A stretch of DNA of 64,000 nucleotides, taken from assembly GCA_937927415.1 (NCBI GenBank), contig CALBDS010000012.1, forward strand, positions 1 to 64,000, read 5' to 3'. The notes below the pieces were generated by a model. It had not been told where the DNA came from, ran no database searches, and was given only the letters and a program-made list of their open reading frames with translations. Below are positions 32,307 through 40,993 of this stretch, one piece after another; positions within the stretch are counted from its first letter, which is position 1, and the number at the start of each line of letters is the position of its first letter. Origin of the DNA: an uncultured Rhodospirillaceae bacterium. Lineage in GTDB: Bacteria > Pseudomonadota > Alphaproteobacteria > Azospirillales > Azospirillaceae. Made by a program: the position numbers and the translations under genes.

Positions 32307-32341
32307 AAAAACCCCTTCTCCATCCGGAGAAGGGGTTTTTG
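32307..32341 (+). terminator. Rho-independent terminator
   Basis: CCCCTTCTCC (32312-32321), ATCC loop, GGAGAAGGGG (32326-32335), then TTTTTGTTT. The A-run on the left also makes it work leftward for the dienelactone hydrolase gene. Confidence 0.9.
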
Positions 32342-32404
32342 TTTGAAAGACGGCGTTTCTGTTTGCCGCTGCCGCCGATTTGCTTGCCGGTGTCTGTTTC
32401 CCGA

Positions 32405-33262
32405 TCAGAGCAGGGCGTTTTTCAAAAACACCACGGTGCGGTCCCACGCCAGATCCGCCGCCGCCTTGTCATAGCGTTCCGCCGACGTGTCGTTGTGAAA
32501 GGCGTGATTGACGCCTTCATAGACAAAGATCTGGTGTTTGACCCCGGCCTTTTTCAAAGCCTCGTCATAAGCGGGAATACCGGCGTTGATGCGCTGGTCC
32601 AGCCCGGCGTAATGCAGCAGCATCGGCGCTTTGATCGCCGCCGCCTGGGCCGGATCGGGGGTGGGGCCGTAAAAGGCGACACCGGCGTTCAGGTCGGGGG
32701 CCGCTACCGCCAGTTGATTGACCATCCCCCCGCCCCAGCAGAACCCCACCGCCCCCACCTTGCCGGTGACGGCACCATCGGCGCGCAGCGCGGTCATGGC
32801 CGCCTGCAGATCCTTCACCACCGCCGCACGGTCCAGCTTGGCGATCATGTCGCGGGCCTGATCGGGATCGGCGGGGGTGCCGCCCAGGGGCGACAGAAGG
32901 TCGGGGGCCAAGGCCACGAATCCGGCCTTGGCCACCCGCCGGGTCACATCCTCGACGTACGGGTTGAGGCCGCGGTTCTCATGGATGACGATCACCGCCG
33001 GCGCCTTGCCCAGTCCCTTGGGTGCGGCGCGGTAGGCCTTGACCGTGCCGGCGGGGCCGGGATAGGCGGTGGGGCCGGCGTCCAGGCCCGGATCGTTTTC
33101 CGGCACCAGGGCGGCATGGGCGTAATTGGGTTCGATCTGGGACAGGATGGCGGGAATGGCTGCCGCCCCGCCCGTCAGCACTGCCAGCCGTTCGAGGAAA
33201 TCCCGCCGCGGCAGCGGCGCGTGGGTGTATTCGTCGTAAAGATCGATGATGCGCTGGTCCAT
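32405..33262 (-). CDS. Dienelactone hydrolase family protein
   Basis: A 285-residue alpha/beta hydrolase. The triad is visible: Cys in VGAVGFCWGGG, Asp in HYAGLDQRINAG and His in GVNHAFHND. Residues about 19-40 contain PRRDFLERLAVLTGGAAA, a twin-arginine-like signal set back from the start (MDQRIIDLYDEYTHA), as often seen in exported members of this family. Natural substrate is unknown; members hydrolyse dienelactones or other esters. ATG 33262 was chosen over an upstream start because it matches family N-termini. Confidence 0.88.
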   Translation of the reverse strand: MDQRIIDLYDEYTHAPLPRRDFLERLAVLTGGAAAIPAILSQIEPNYAHAALVPENDPGLDAGPTAYPGPAGTVKAYRAAPKGLGKAPAVIVIHENRGLNPYVEDVTRRVAKAGFVALAPDLLSPLGGTPADPDQARDMIAKLDRAAVVKDLQAAMTALRADGAVTGKVGAVGFCWGGGMVNQLAVAAPDLNAGVAFYGPTPDPAQAAAIKAPMLLHYAGLDQRINAGIPAYDEALKKAGVKHQIFVYEGVNHAFHNDTSAERYDKAAADLAWDRTVVFLKNALL

Positions 33263-33364
33263 GGCGCCCTTTCCTCCCGTTCCGGTGACCGGGCGCCATG
33301 GTGGCAAAGGCTGTGCGTTCCGCCAACCGCGACAAAAGTCAAACGCCGGCGGCCTGGCCCCGGT

Positions 33365-34357
33365 TCACTCCACCGTCAGCACGATCTTGCCGATGTGGGT
33401 GCTGGATTCCATCAGCCGGTGCGCCTCCGCCGCCTGCTCCAGGGGGAAGGTGGCGTGCAGGACCGGGCGCACCGCCCCCTGCTCCACCAGCGGCCACACC
33501 CTGTCCCGCAGAGCGGCGGCGATGCGGCCCTTTTCCGCCACCGAACGGGCGCGCAGGGTCGATCCGGTCAGGATCAGCCGCTTGGTCATCACCGGGAACA
33601 GGTTGAGCGTCACCTTCGGCCCCTTGAGGAAGGCGATGGACACATGGCGCCCGTCGGGGGCCATGATGTCGATGTCGCGGGCCACATAGTCACCCCCCAC
33701 CATGTCCAGCACCACGTCCACGCCGCGCCCGCCGGTGGCCTCGCGGATCACGGCCGGGTAATCCTCGGTCTTGTAGTTGATGGCGCGGGTGGCCCCCAGC
33801 GATTCACAGGCCGCGCATTTGTCGTCGCTGCCGGCGGTGGCGTACACGGGCGAGCCGAGGGCGCGGGCAAGCTGGATCGCCGTGGTGCCGATACCGCTGG
33901 AACCGCCGTGAACCAGCAGAGTTTCGCCCGGCCGCAGCGCGCCGCGTTCGAACACGTTGGTCCAGACGGTGAAGATTGTTTCCGGCAGGGCCGCCGCCTC
34001 GGCCATGGACAGGCCGGCGGGAATCGGCAGAACCTGCTGCACCGGAGCGGTGCAGAACGCGGCATAACCGCCGCCGGCCACCAGGGCGCACACCGGATCG
34101 CCCACGGCCCAGCCCTCGACCCCCTCGCCCACCGCGGCGATGCGGCCCGCCACCTCCAGCCCCGGCAGGTCGGAGGCACCGGGGGGTGGGTCGTAACGGC
34201 CCTGGCGCTGGAGCACGTCGGGGCGGTTGACCCCCGCCGCCTCCACCGCAATCAGCACCTCGCCCGCCGCCGGCTGGGGGCGCTGGCGGGTGACGGGGCG
34301 CAGCACCTCCGGCCCGCCGGCCTCGGCGATTTCGACACACCGCATCCCTTCGGTCAT
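33365..34357 (-). CDS. NAD(P)H quinone oxidoreductase (zinc-independent MDR, PIG3 type)
   Basis: A 330-residue medium-chain dehydrogenase/reductase without zinc ligands. MRCVEIAEAGGPEVLRPVTR, AAGVNRPDVLQRQGRY, DLPGLEVAGRI and the NADPH-binding LLVHGGSSGIGTTAIQLA follow the quinone reductase/PIG3 pattern. It reduces quinones or alpha,beta-unsaturated carbonyls. Start ATG 34357 (MTEGMRCVEI). It is divergent from the DUF1192 gene. Confidence 0.9.
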   Translation of the reverse strand: MTEGMRCVEIAEAGGPEVLRPVTRQRPQPAAGEVLIAVEAAGVNRPDVLQRQGRYDPPPGASDLPGLEVAGRIAAVGEGVEGWAVGDPVCALVAGGGYAAFCTAPVQQVLPIPAGLSMAEAAALPETIFTVWTNVFERGALRPGETLLVHGGSSGIGTTAIQLARALGSPVYATAGSDDKCAACESLGATRAINYKTEDYPAVIREATGGRGVDVVLDMVGGDYVARDIDIMAPDGRHVSIAFLKGPKVTLNLFPVMTKRLILTGSTLRARSVAEKGRIAAALRDRVWPLVEQGAVRPVLHATFPLEQAAEAHRLMESSTHIGKIVLTVE

Positions 34358-34459
34358 GGTATCCCTCGTCTTTACGGAACCGCGGGGCGACGGTAGCCCC
34401 CGGCGTCCGTGCTGGCAAACAGATATGCCGACAAACAGACAGGATGAAAGGGTGGACCG

Positions 34460-34657
34460 ATGGCCCTCGACACCGACGATCTGGAACCCCGCCCCGTTCC
34501 CGCGGCCAAGGCGCCGCCCAAGGACCTCGGCGTTCTGTCCGTGGCCGAGCTGAACGACTACATCGCCGGTCTGGAAGCGGAGATCGAACGCGCCCGCGCC
34601 GCCATCGCCGCCAAGCAGGCCCACCGTTCGGCGGCGGAATCGCTCTTCAAGCGGTAA
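34460..34657 (+). CDS. DUF1192 family small protein
   Basis: A 65-residue protein typical of alphaproteobacteria. LSVAELNDYIAGLEAEIERA plus RAAIAAKQAHRSAAESLFKR is the DUF1192 signature, a short coiled coil. Function is unknown. A strong terminator follows. Confidence 0.85.
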   Translation: MALDTDDLEPRPVPAAKAPPKDLGVLSVAELNDYIAGLEAEIERARAAIAAKQAHRSAAESLFKR

Positions 34658-34665
34658 ACCCAACG

Positions 34666-34700
34666 AAAAAGGCCGCATCCCGTCCCGGATGCGGCCTTTT
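34666..34700 (+). terminator. Rho-independent terminator
   Basis: AAAAA, GGCCGCATCC (34671-34680), loop CGTCCC, GGATGCGGCC (34687-34696), TTTT. It is symmetrical enough to serve both the DUF1192 gene and the convergent DUF2189 gene. Confidence 0.9.
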
Positions 34701-34715
34701 CCACGCGACGGTGCG

Positions 34716-35531
34716 TCAGTCGCGGTGCTCCACCAGATCACGGTAGGCGTGCCACGACGCCATGCCGATCAGGGGGAAGGTGATGACCAGCCCGATGAAG
34801 CCCACGCTCATGCCGGCGGCGATGAACAGGGCGATCAGACCGGCCCACACCGCCATCGGCTGCAGGTTCTGGCGCACCGCTTCCACGCTGGTGCCCATGG
34901 CGGTGATGATGTCGGTGTCGCGGTCCAGCAGCATGGGCAAGGCGATGACGCTGATGGCGAACACCAGGGCGGCGATCACCCCACCGACGATGGTGCCGGT
35001 CAAAAGGAAGGGAATGGTTTCCGCCGAGAAGAAGATCCGGTCCACCAGCATGTCCAGCGGCGGCAGATCGGAGGAGAAGAAGATGGCGAAGATCAGGAAC
35101 GCCACCCGGATCCACGCCAGCAACGCCAGCATCAGCACCAGCCCGATGCCGGCGATCTGCGCCCCGTTGGCGCCATAGGCGTTGAGAATGGCGGTCAGGG
35201 TCACGGGCTGCCCCCGTTCCAAAAGACGGCTGGTCTGGTACAGACCCACCGCCAGGATCGGCCCCAGCAGCATGAAGCCCGCCGCCATCGGCAGGATCAG
35301 ATAGCCCAGTTCCGCCATCAGCAGCCCGGCGGTCAGCAGGAAGCTGGACACCACCGCCAGCAGCCCATAGGCCAGGCTGACCATGGGGGCGGCCCACATG
35401 TCGCGCCAGCCGGCGGCCAGCCACACCCAGGGGCGGTTGGTGTCGATGGTGCGGATGCGTGGGGTAACGGATTCGGCGGCCGCCGGGTGGGCGGCCGGTG
35501 CAGGCGTGCGGTGCGACGACAGATCCACCAT
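34716..35531 (-). CDS. DUF2189 family membrane protein
   Basis: A 271-residue protein with six spans. An N-terminal cytoplasmic part (RIRTIDTNRPWVWLAAGWRD) leads to spans such as YGLLAVVSSFLLTAGLL and FMLLGPILAVGLYQTSRLLE, the DUF2189 hallmark. Start ATG 35531 (MVDLSSHRTP). Function is not known. Confidence 0.85.
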   Translation of the reverse strand: MVDLSSHRTPAPAAHPAAAESVTPRIRTIDTNRPWVWLAAGWRDMWAAPMVSLAYGLLAVVSSFLLTAGLLMAELGYLILPMAAGFMLLGPILAVGLYQTSRLLERGQPVTLTAILNAYGANGAQIAGIGLVLMLALLAWIRVAFLIFAIFFSSDLPPLDMLVDRIFFSAETIPFLLTGTIVGGVIAALVFAISVIALPMLLDRDTDIITAMGTSVEAVRQNLQPMAVWAGLIALFIAAGMSVGFIGLVITFPLIGMASWHAYRDLVEHRD

Positions 35532-35858
35532 GGTGCCAGTCTCCCTCAACAGCCCGGCTGATTGTCCGGTTCCGGGAAAACATAGCAACGCGCTTGGTTG
35601 TGTGCCAGATAGCTCGATGGGCGGAAAGTTCCGACTTGCGAAATATATAAAGAGGGGAAGCCATCGCCTTTCGGCGATTCACCCCCCGGCAGTCCGGCGG
35701 GCCGCCGCCCGTCATGGGTCGGCACGGACAGTTGCCACAACGCAACAAACCGGCGTCTAACCCCGACGAAATGAAGGGTATTTCCGATTCTTGCGCGACA
35801 GCATGGCCAAAATCCGGTATGAGGGCGCGTCTGCCCTTCCCGCTCATGGATATGACCA
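35532..35858. other. Intergenic region with a short hairpin
   Basis: No gene. ATCGCC-TTTC-GGCGAT (35663-35678) is a small stem-loop without a T-run. The rest shows no clear signal. Confidence 0.35.
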
Positions 35859-36023
35859 ATGGAAGATTCCCGCGTTACCTTCTCCGCCCTCATCCTGCTC
35901 GTCGCCGTTCTGGGGGTTCTGATCGGCACCATCGTGGCCGCCCCGGCGGTGACGGTGATCCTGATGGTGCTGGCGTCGCTGTCGTACATCGCCGGCATGG
36001 TGTTCTTCACCGTTCGCGGCTGA
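35859..36023 (+). CDS. Small two-span membrane protein
   Basis: A 54-residue protein starting ATG 35859: MEDSRVTFSALILLVAVLGV, then VAAPAVTVILMVLASLSYIA and GMVFFTVRG. Two hydrophobic helices are joined by a short Pro-containing turn. Codon use fits a coding gene and the stop is clean, but no family is recognised and the ribosome-binding site is weak. Confidence 0.5.
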   Translation: MEDSRVTFSALILLVAVLGVLIGTIVAAPAVTVILMVLASLSYIAGMVFFTVRG

Positions 36024-36189
36024 CGCCGGCTTCCGGTCCTTGAGCCGTTTCGAAAGGGGCGTGCCCACGGGCGCGCCCTTTTTGTGTTTTTGTTGCGGAT
36101 TTGTCGAAAAAAAGCGTGGTTGCGCTGGACAAGAGCGGCGGCGCGGGCTATCGGAGCGCGCACCAGCACACTCCAGCGGAGCCGTTCTC

Positions 36190-37047
36190 ATGAACAGCCT
36201 TCCCATCGTCCGCACCGTGGCCGATTTGCGCGCGCAGGTGGGCGCGTGGCGGGCCGAGGGGCTGACCGTCGCCCTGGTGCCCACCATGGGCGCCCTGCAC
36301 GACGGCCATCTGGCCCTGGTGCGCCGGGCCGGGGAACTGGCGGATCGGGTGATCGCCAGCGTCTTCGTCAACCCGGCCCAGTTCGCCCCCCACGAGGATT
36401 TCGACCGCTATCCCCGTGACGAGGACGGCGACGCCGCCAAGCTGACATCCGCCGGCTGCCACCTGCTCTACACCCCCGCGGTGCGGGAGATGTACCCGGA
36501 GGGCTTCGCCACCGCCATGAGCGTCACCGGCCCGGCGGAAGGGCTGTGCGGCGCCTTCCGCCCGCAGATGTTCGGCGGGGTGGCGCTGGTGGTGTCCAAG
36601 CTGTTCATCCAGGCCCAGCCCGACGTGGCGGTGTTCGGGGAAAAGGATTACCAGCAGCTTCAGGTGGTGCGCCGCTTCACCCGCGACCTGGATCTTCCGG
36701 TCCATGTGGAAGGGCTGCCGACGGTACGGGAATCCGACGGCATGGCTTTGTCGTCGCGCAACGCCTATCTCAGCCCCGATGAACGCGCCCGCGCGGTGGA
36801 GCTGAGCCGCGCCCTGGCCGATGCCGCCGCCGCCATCGCCGCCGGGGGGGACTCCGGGGCGGCCCTGGAGTCGGTGCGCGCCCGGCTGACCGCGGCGGGT
36901 TTCGCCTCCATCGATTATGTGGAACTGCGCGATGCCGAGTCGCTGGTGCCGGTGACCAATGCCGCCCGTCCGGCCCGGCTGCTGGCCGCCGCCTGGATGG
37001 GCCGCACCCGGCTGATCGACAATACGCCGGTGGTGGCCGCCGCCTGA
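36190..37047 (+). CDS. panC: Pantothenate synthetase
   Basis: A 285-residue enzyme condensing pantoate and beta-alanine with ATP in coenzyme A synthesis. Signature motifs: LVPTMGALHDGHLALVRRAG (nucleotide-binding HxGH-like), SVFVNPAQFAPHEDFDRYPR, FGEKDYQQLQVVRR and MALSSRNAYLSPDERARA (KMSKS-like loop). Start ATG 36190 (MNSLPIVRTV) is chosen from the family N-terminus. No panB is adjacent. Confidence 0.97.
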   Translation: MNSLPIVRTVADLRAQVGAWRAEGLTVALVPTMGALHDGHLALVRRAGELADRVIASVFVNPAQFAPHEDFDRYPRDEDGDAAKLTSAGCHLLYTPAVREMYPEGFATAMSVTGPAEGLCGAFRPQMFGGVALVVSKLFIQAQPDVAVFGEKDYQQLQVVRRFTRDLDLPVHVEGLPTVRESDGMALSSRNAYLSPDERARAVELSRALADAAAAIAAGGDSGAALESVRARLTAAGFASIDYVELRDAESLVPVTNAARPARLLAAAWMGRTRLIDNTPVVAAA

Positions 37048-37078
37048 CCGCGGCATTCCGTTCCACCACCCTTGCAAA

Positions 37079-37137
37079 CGCCTCCCCTGCGCCGGACGCG
37101 CCTTGTCAACCGGCGGGGGGAGGCGTAACTTTTTTAC
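37079..37137 (+). terminator. Rho-independent terminator after panC
   Basis: CGCCTCCCCTGCGCCGG (37079-37095) pairs with CCGGCGGGGGGAGGCG (37110-37125), followed by TAACTTTTTT. Confidence 0.85.
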
Positions 37138-37140
37138 ATT

Positions 37141-37440
37141 ATGCAATTCAACCCGGTCATATCGCCGATTCAGGCCAAACCCCAACCGCCCATGACGTCG
37201 GCGGCGCAGGTGGCCGTGACCCCGGCGGTGGCGGCGGCGCAGCAGACCGTTCCCCAGGTCCGCACCCAGACCGCCCAGGCGCCCCAGGCGACCGGCAAAT
37301 CCGACCAGCCGCGCGACACCAAAAGCGGCACCGACACCGGACAATCGCGCGACACCATGGCCAACGCCATCCAGACGCGCACCAACGCCGGCGGCTACCG
37401 CGCGCAGGGCCGCGGCACCCGGCTGGATGTTTCCGTCTGA
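37141..37440 (+). CDS. Small Ala/Gln/Pro-rich hypothetical protein
   Basis: A 99-residue, hydrophilic, probably disordered protein rich in Ala, Gln, Pro and Thr (PVISPIQAKPQPPMTSAAQV, QTAQAPQATGKSDQPRDTKS). It ends RTNAGGYRAQGRGTRLDVSV, the last 25 residues looking like a conserved tail. It begins only 4 bp after the terminator T-run, and the ribosome-binding site is not obvious. Function unknown. Confidence 0.5.
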   Translation: MQFNPVISPIQAKPQPPMTSAAQVAVTPAVAAAQQTVPQVRTQTAQAPQATGKSDQPRDTKSGTDTGQSRDTMANAIQTRTNAGGYRAQGRGTRLDVSV

Positions 37441-37544
37441 ACAGTCTGGATTCCGGAGCGTTCCAGTGTCACATTTTCATGATGCTGAACCATCGGTGAC
37501 GGTCCGGTGGCGGGAAGCCCCCGCCGGATCGGGGTAGGGGTGCC

Positions 37545-38096
37545 TTGACCATTATCCGTGAGGCCGTGCCCGGCGATGCCGACGCCATTGCCCGGGTGCA
37601 TGTGACAAGCTGGCGGTCCACCTATCCGGGCCTGCTTCCCGATTCGTATCTGGTGGGCATGTCGGAGGATTCGTCCCGGCAACGCTGGCGCTCGATCCTG
37701 TCCTCCACCCACCTTGGCCGGCGCACGCTGGTGGCGGTGGAGCCGGGCGACGGGGTGGTCGGCTTCGGCCATTGCGGCCTGCGCCGGGCCTGTTCGCAAC
37801 TGGACGGTTTCGACGGGGAGTTCTACGCCCTCTATCTGCTGGACGAGGCGCAGGGGCACGGCATCGGCCGGCGGCTGATGGGGGTGATGGCCGAACGGCT
37901 GTTGGATATCGGCTTGCAATCGGCCCTGGTCTGGTGTCTGGCCGGCAACCCGGCGCGGTGGTTCTATGAACGATTGGGGGGCCAGCGGGTTGCCGAACGC
38001 CCCATCCGCTTCGGCGGGTCGGAACTGAAGGAAGTGGCCTTCGTCTGGCGCGATCTGGTGCCGCTGCTGCTCGACGCCGATCCGAAAGTGGGCTGA
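37545..38096 (+). CDS. GNAT family N-acetyltransferase
   Basis: A 183-residue GCN5-related acetyltransferase. N-terminal TIIREAVPGDADAIARVHV, acetyl-CoA-binding motif A YALYLLDEAQGHGIGRRLMG (Q/R-x-x-G-x-G/A form) and C-terminal LGGQRVAERPIRFGG are typical of GNAT proteins acting on small molecules or peptides. The start is TTG 37545 preceded by GGGG. Acceptor unknown. Confidence 0.88.
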   Translation: MTIIREAVPGDADAIARVHVTSWRSTYPGLLPDSYLVGMSEDSSRQRWRSILSSTHLGRRTLVAVEPGDGVVGFGHCGLRRACSQLDGFDGEFYALYLLDEAQGHGIGRRLMGVMAERLLDIGLQSALVWCLAGNPARWFYERLGGQRVAERPIRFGGSELKEVAFVWRDLVPLLLDADPKVG

Positions 38097-38301
38097 CCGC
38101 CCGAAAAACGTGCACTCCCCGCCCCGTTCGGCAGCAGGACGCGAAAAAGGACACCGGCCGGACCAATCGACGGGGAGCGGGCCGCAATACCGGGCAGCGG
38201 CTTGACGGATGTGGCTTTTCCGCGCGTAACGCCCCAGCTTCGTTCCGTTACATCCTTCCCGTTTTTGGCGGCGGGGAAAATGGTACGGGCTTTGCTCTCC
38301 G

Positions 38302-38324
38302 TTACAGGTGCCCAACACCTGTAA
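38302..38324 (+). promoter_or_regulatory. Hairpin overlapping the ribosome-binding site of the ABC importer operon
   Basis: TTACAGGTG (38302-38310), loop CCCAA, CACCTGTAA (38316-38324): a perfect 9-bp inverted repeat. Its right arm runs into the AAGGAG ribosome-binding site at 38323-38328, nine bases before the ATG at 38337. It could act as an RNA hairpin limiting translation or as a DNA operator. Confidence 0.5.
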
Positions 38325-38336
38325 GGAGCCGGTTTC

Positions 38337-39362
38337 ATGGCCTTGTCCCGTACGAAACTGCCCCGGATCTTGGCCCTGGCCGCCGGAACATTGCTGACGC
38401 TGCTGACCGCGGCCCAGGCGGGAACGTCGGTGAAGATCACCCTGGACTGGGCGTTCCAGGGGCCGCAGGCGCCGTTCCTGCTGGCCGCCGAGCGCGGCTA
38501 TTTCAAGGACGAGGGGCTGGACGTCACCATCGACCGCGGCGAAGGGTCCGGCGCCGTGCCGCCGCGGGTGGCGTCGGGGGCCTATGACATGGGCTTCGGC
38601 GACATCAATCCCATGATCCGCTTCGTGGCGGAACGGGATGTGCCACTGCTGGCGGTGGCGGTGCTGTACGATGCCTCGCCCCTGTCGGTGATCGCACTCA
38701 AGAAATCGGGCATCACCGCGCCCAAGGATCTGCCGGGCAAGCTGCTGGCCGCACCGGAAACCGACTCGGGCCGCCAGATCTTCCCCGCCTTCGCCAAGGC
38801 CGCCGGCATCGACCCGGCCACGGTCAAATGGCAGACCGTTTCCCCGCAACTGCGCGAAACCATGCTGGTGCAGGGACAGGTGGACGCGATTTCCGGCTTC
38901 CTCACCACCGGCATCCTAACGCTGAAGGCCGCGGGCGTGAAAGAGCCGGACATGGTGGTTCTGCGTTACCGCGATTACGGGGTGTCGCTCTATTCCAACG
39001 CCCTCATCACCAGCAAGGCGTTTGCCGATGCCAAGCCCGACGCGGTGGCCGGCGTCGTCCGCGCCGTGCTCAAGGCCCATGTGGAGGCGGTCCGGGATCC
39101 CGACGCCGCCATCGCCGCCCTGAAGAAGCGCGACCCGCTGATCGACCCCGCCATCGAAAAGGAACGCATGCTGCTGGCCTTCAACGAGCTGATGCTCAGC
39201 CCGGCGGCCAGGGCCGACGGCCTGGGCGGCATCGACCCGGCGCGGATGCAGGCATCCATCGACATTCTGAAAAACACCTACGGCTTCACCCGGCCGTTGA
39301 CTCCGGCCGACGTGTTCACCGACCGTTTCCTGCCGCCCAAGGGCGCCCGCACCCTGCCGTAA
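38337..39362 (+). CDS. ABC importer substrate-binding protein (NMT1/THI5-SsuA type)
   Basis: A 341-residue periplasmic binding protein with a signal peptide (ILALAAGTLLTLLTAAQAG). The family motif VKITLDWAFQGPQAPFLLAA, ERGYFKDEGLDVTIDRGEGS is that of NMT1/THI5-like proteins, which bind thiamin precursors, riboflavin, nitrate, taurine or sulfonates. No TPP or FMN riboswitch is seen upstream. It is the first gene of a three-gene operon with the ATPase (17 bp gap) and the permease. The ligand cannot be named from the sequence. Confidence 0.88.
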   Translation: MALSRTKLPRILALAAGTLLTLLTAAQAGTSVKITLDWAFQGPQAPFLLAAERGYFKDEGLDVTIDRGEGSGAVPPRVASGAYDMGFGDINPMIRFVAERDVPLLAVAVLYDASPLSVIALKKSGITAPKDLPGKLLAAPETDSGRQIFPAFAKAAGIDPATVKWQTVSPQLRETMLVQGQVDAISGFLTTGILTLKAAGVKEPDMVVLRYRDYGVSLYSNALITSKAFADAKPDAVAGVVRAVLKAHVEAVRDPDAAIAALKKRDPLIDPAIEKERMLLAFNELMLSPAARADGLGGIDPARMQASIDILKNTYGFTRPLTPADVFTDRFLPPKGARTLP

Positions 39363-39379
39363 AAGGGGGAGATCGATCC

Positions 39380-40198
39380 ATGCAGCCCCCCATGCACCCT
39401 TTTGTGGAACTGGACCGGGTGTCGCTGACCTACCCCGGCGGCACCCTGGCGGTGGACGGCCTGACCCTCAGCGTCGCTCCCGGTGAATTCGCCGCGGTGG
39501 TCGGCCCGTCGGGGTGTGGCAAATCCACCCTGATGAAGCTGGTGACCGGGCTGGCCCGCCCCAGCGGCGGCGGGGTGATCGTCGATGGGCACGAGGTGGC
39601 GGGACCGCTGAAAATCGCCGGCATGGCCTTTCAGAACCCCACCCTGCTGCCCTGGCGCACCACGCTGGACAATCTGCTGCTGCCGCTGGAAATCGTCGAG
39701 CCGCACCGCCGCCGTCTGCGCCGCGAGCGCGCGGCCTATGTGGACCGGGCCGAGCAGTTGCTGGCCCGTGTCGGGCTGGCCGGGTTCGGGCCGCGGCACC
39801 CGTGGCAATTGTCGGGGGGGATGCAGCAGCGCGCCTCCCTCTGCCGCGCGCTGATCCATGAGCCGAAACTGCTGATGCTGGACGAGCCGTTCGGCGCGCT
39901 CGACGCCTTCACCCGGGAGGAGCTGTGGGCGGTGCTGCAGGATGTGTGGATGGAGCGGCGCTTCACCGGCATCCTGGTCACCCACGACCTGCGCGAAGCG
40001 GTTTATCTGGCCGACCGGGTGTTCGTGCTGTCCAGCCGTCCGGGGCGGGTCATCGCCACCTATGACATCGACCTGCCCCGCCCGCGCACGCTGGACACCA
40101 CCTTCACCCCCGCGTTCGGCGAACTGGTCCATGCGCTGCGCAACGACATCAGCCGCGCCCGCACCATGGCCGACAAAACGCAAGAGGAGGCATCGTGA
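39380..40198 (+). CDS. ABC importer ATP-binding protein
   Basis: A 272-residue ATPase of the nitrate/sulfonate/taurine (SsuB/TauB) group. Walker A VVGPSGCGKSTLMKLVTG, Q-loop AFQNPTLLPWRT, signature QLSGGMQQRASLCRALI, Walker B LLMLDEPFGALDAFTRE and H-loop VTHDLREAVYLADRV are intact. Start ATG 39380 after GGGGGAGA. Its stop overlaps the permease start. Confidence 0.95.
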   Translation: MQPPMHPFVELDRVSLTYPGGTLAVDGLTLSVAPGEFAAVVGPSGCGKSTLMKLVTGLARPSGGGVIVDGHEVAGPLKIAGMAFQNPTLLPWRTTLDNLLLPLEIVEPHRRRLRRERAAYVDRAEQLLARVGLAGFGPRHPWQLSGGMQQRASLCRALIHEPKLLMLDEPFGALDAFTREELWAVLQDVWMERRFTGILVTHDLREAVYLADRVFVLSSRPGRVIATYDIDLPRPRTLDTTFTPAFGELVHALRNDISRARTMADKTQEEAS

Positions 40199-40971
40199 TG
40201 CGCCAGGCAACCCTGCAGCGGCTGATGCCGTGGTTCGTGGTCATCGGCCTGTTCATGGTGTGGGAAGTGGCATGCCGCGGCCTGTCGGTGCCGCAATACA
40301 TCCTGCCGGCGCCGTCGGTGGTGTTCGACACCACGCTCCGCTACGCCGGTCCCCTGTGGGACCATTCCATCCACACGCTGCTGACCACGCTGGCCGGCTT
40401 TGCCGTGGCGGTGGTTGGGGGCGTGCTGCTGGGGATGGCGGTGGGGGCATCGCCGCTGGTCTATCACGGGCTGTACCCGGTGCTGATCGGCTTCAACGCC
40501 ATACCGAAGGTGGCGGTGGTGCCGGTGCTGGTGGTGTGGTTCGGCATCGGCACGGTACCGGCCATCCTCACCGCCTTCATGATCAGTTTCTTTCCCATCG
40601 CGGTGAACGTCGCCACTGGCCTTGCCACCCTGGAACCGGAACTGGAAGACGTGCTCCGCTCGCTGGGGGCCAGCCGCTGGGACATTCTGGTCAAGGTGGG
40701 GCTGCCGCGGTCCCTGCCCTACTTCTTCGCCTCGCTGAAGGTGGCGGTGACGCTGGCCTTCGTCGGGTCGGTCATCGCCGAGACGGTGGCCTCGAACGAG
40801 GGCATCGGCTATCTGATGCTGCAGGCGTCGTCGCGGTTCGACATTCCGCTGGTGTTCGCCGGGCTGGTGGTCATCGCCGCCATGGGTGTCGTGATGTATT
40901 TCCTGTTCGCGGCGGTGGAAGGGCGGATGACCGGCTGGGCCACCCGGCGCGCGATGCCCATGGCGGATTGA
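40198..40971 (+). CDS. ABC importer permease
   Basis: A 257-residue BPD_transp_1 permease with about six spans. The coupling motif region ETVASNEGIGYLMLQASSRF and EDVLRSLGASRWDILVKVGL, PRSLPYF (EAA loop) are present. The ATG 40198 overlaps the ATPase stop; a GTG lies one codon earlier. It completes the importer with the two upstream genes. Confidence 0.94.
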   Translation: MRQATLQRLMPWFVVIGLFMVWEVACRGLSVPQYILPAPSVVFDTTLRYAGPLWDHSIHTLLTTLAGFAVAVVGGVLLGMAVGASPLVYHGLYPVLIGFNAIPKVAVVPVLVVWFGIGTVPAILTAFMISFFPIAVNVATGLATLEPELEDVLRSLGASRWDILVKVGLPRSLPYFFASLKVAVTLAFVGSVIAETVASNEGIGYLMLQASSRFDIPLVFAGLVVIAAMGVVMYFLFAAVEGRMTGWATRRAMPMAD

Positions 40972-40993
40972 CGGAATCACAAGGCATGGAAGA

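Noticed and set aside
38104..38336. TPP or FMN riboswitch before the THI5-like importer
   Set aside because: No CTGAGA...ACCTGATCTGG-type thi-box or RFN-element core could be found; only the hairpin over the ribosome-binding site stands out.
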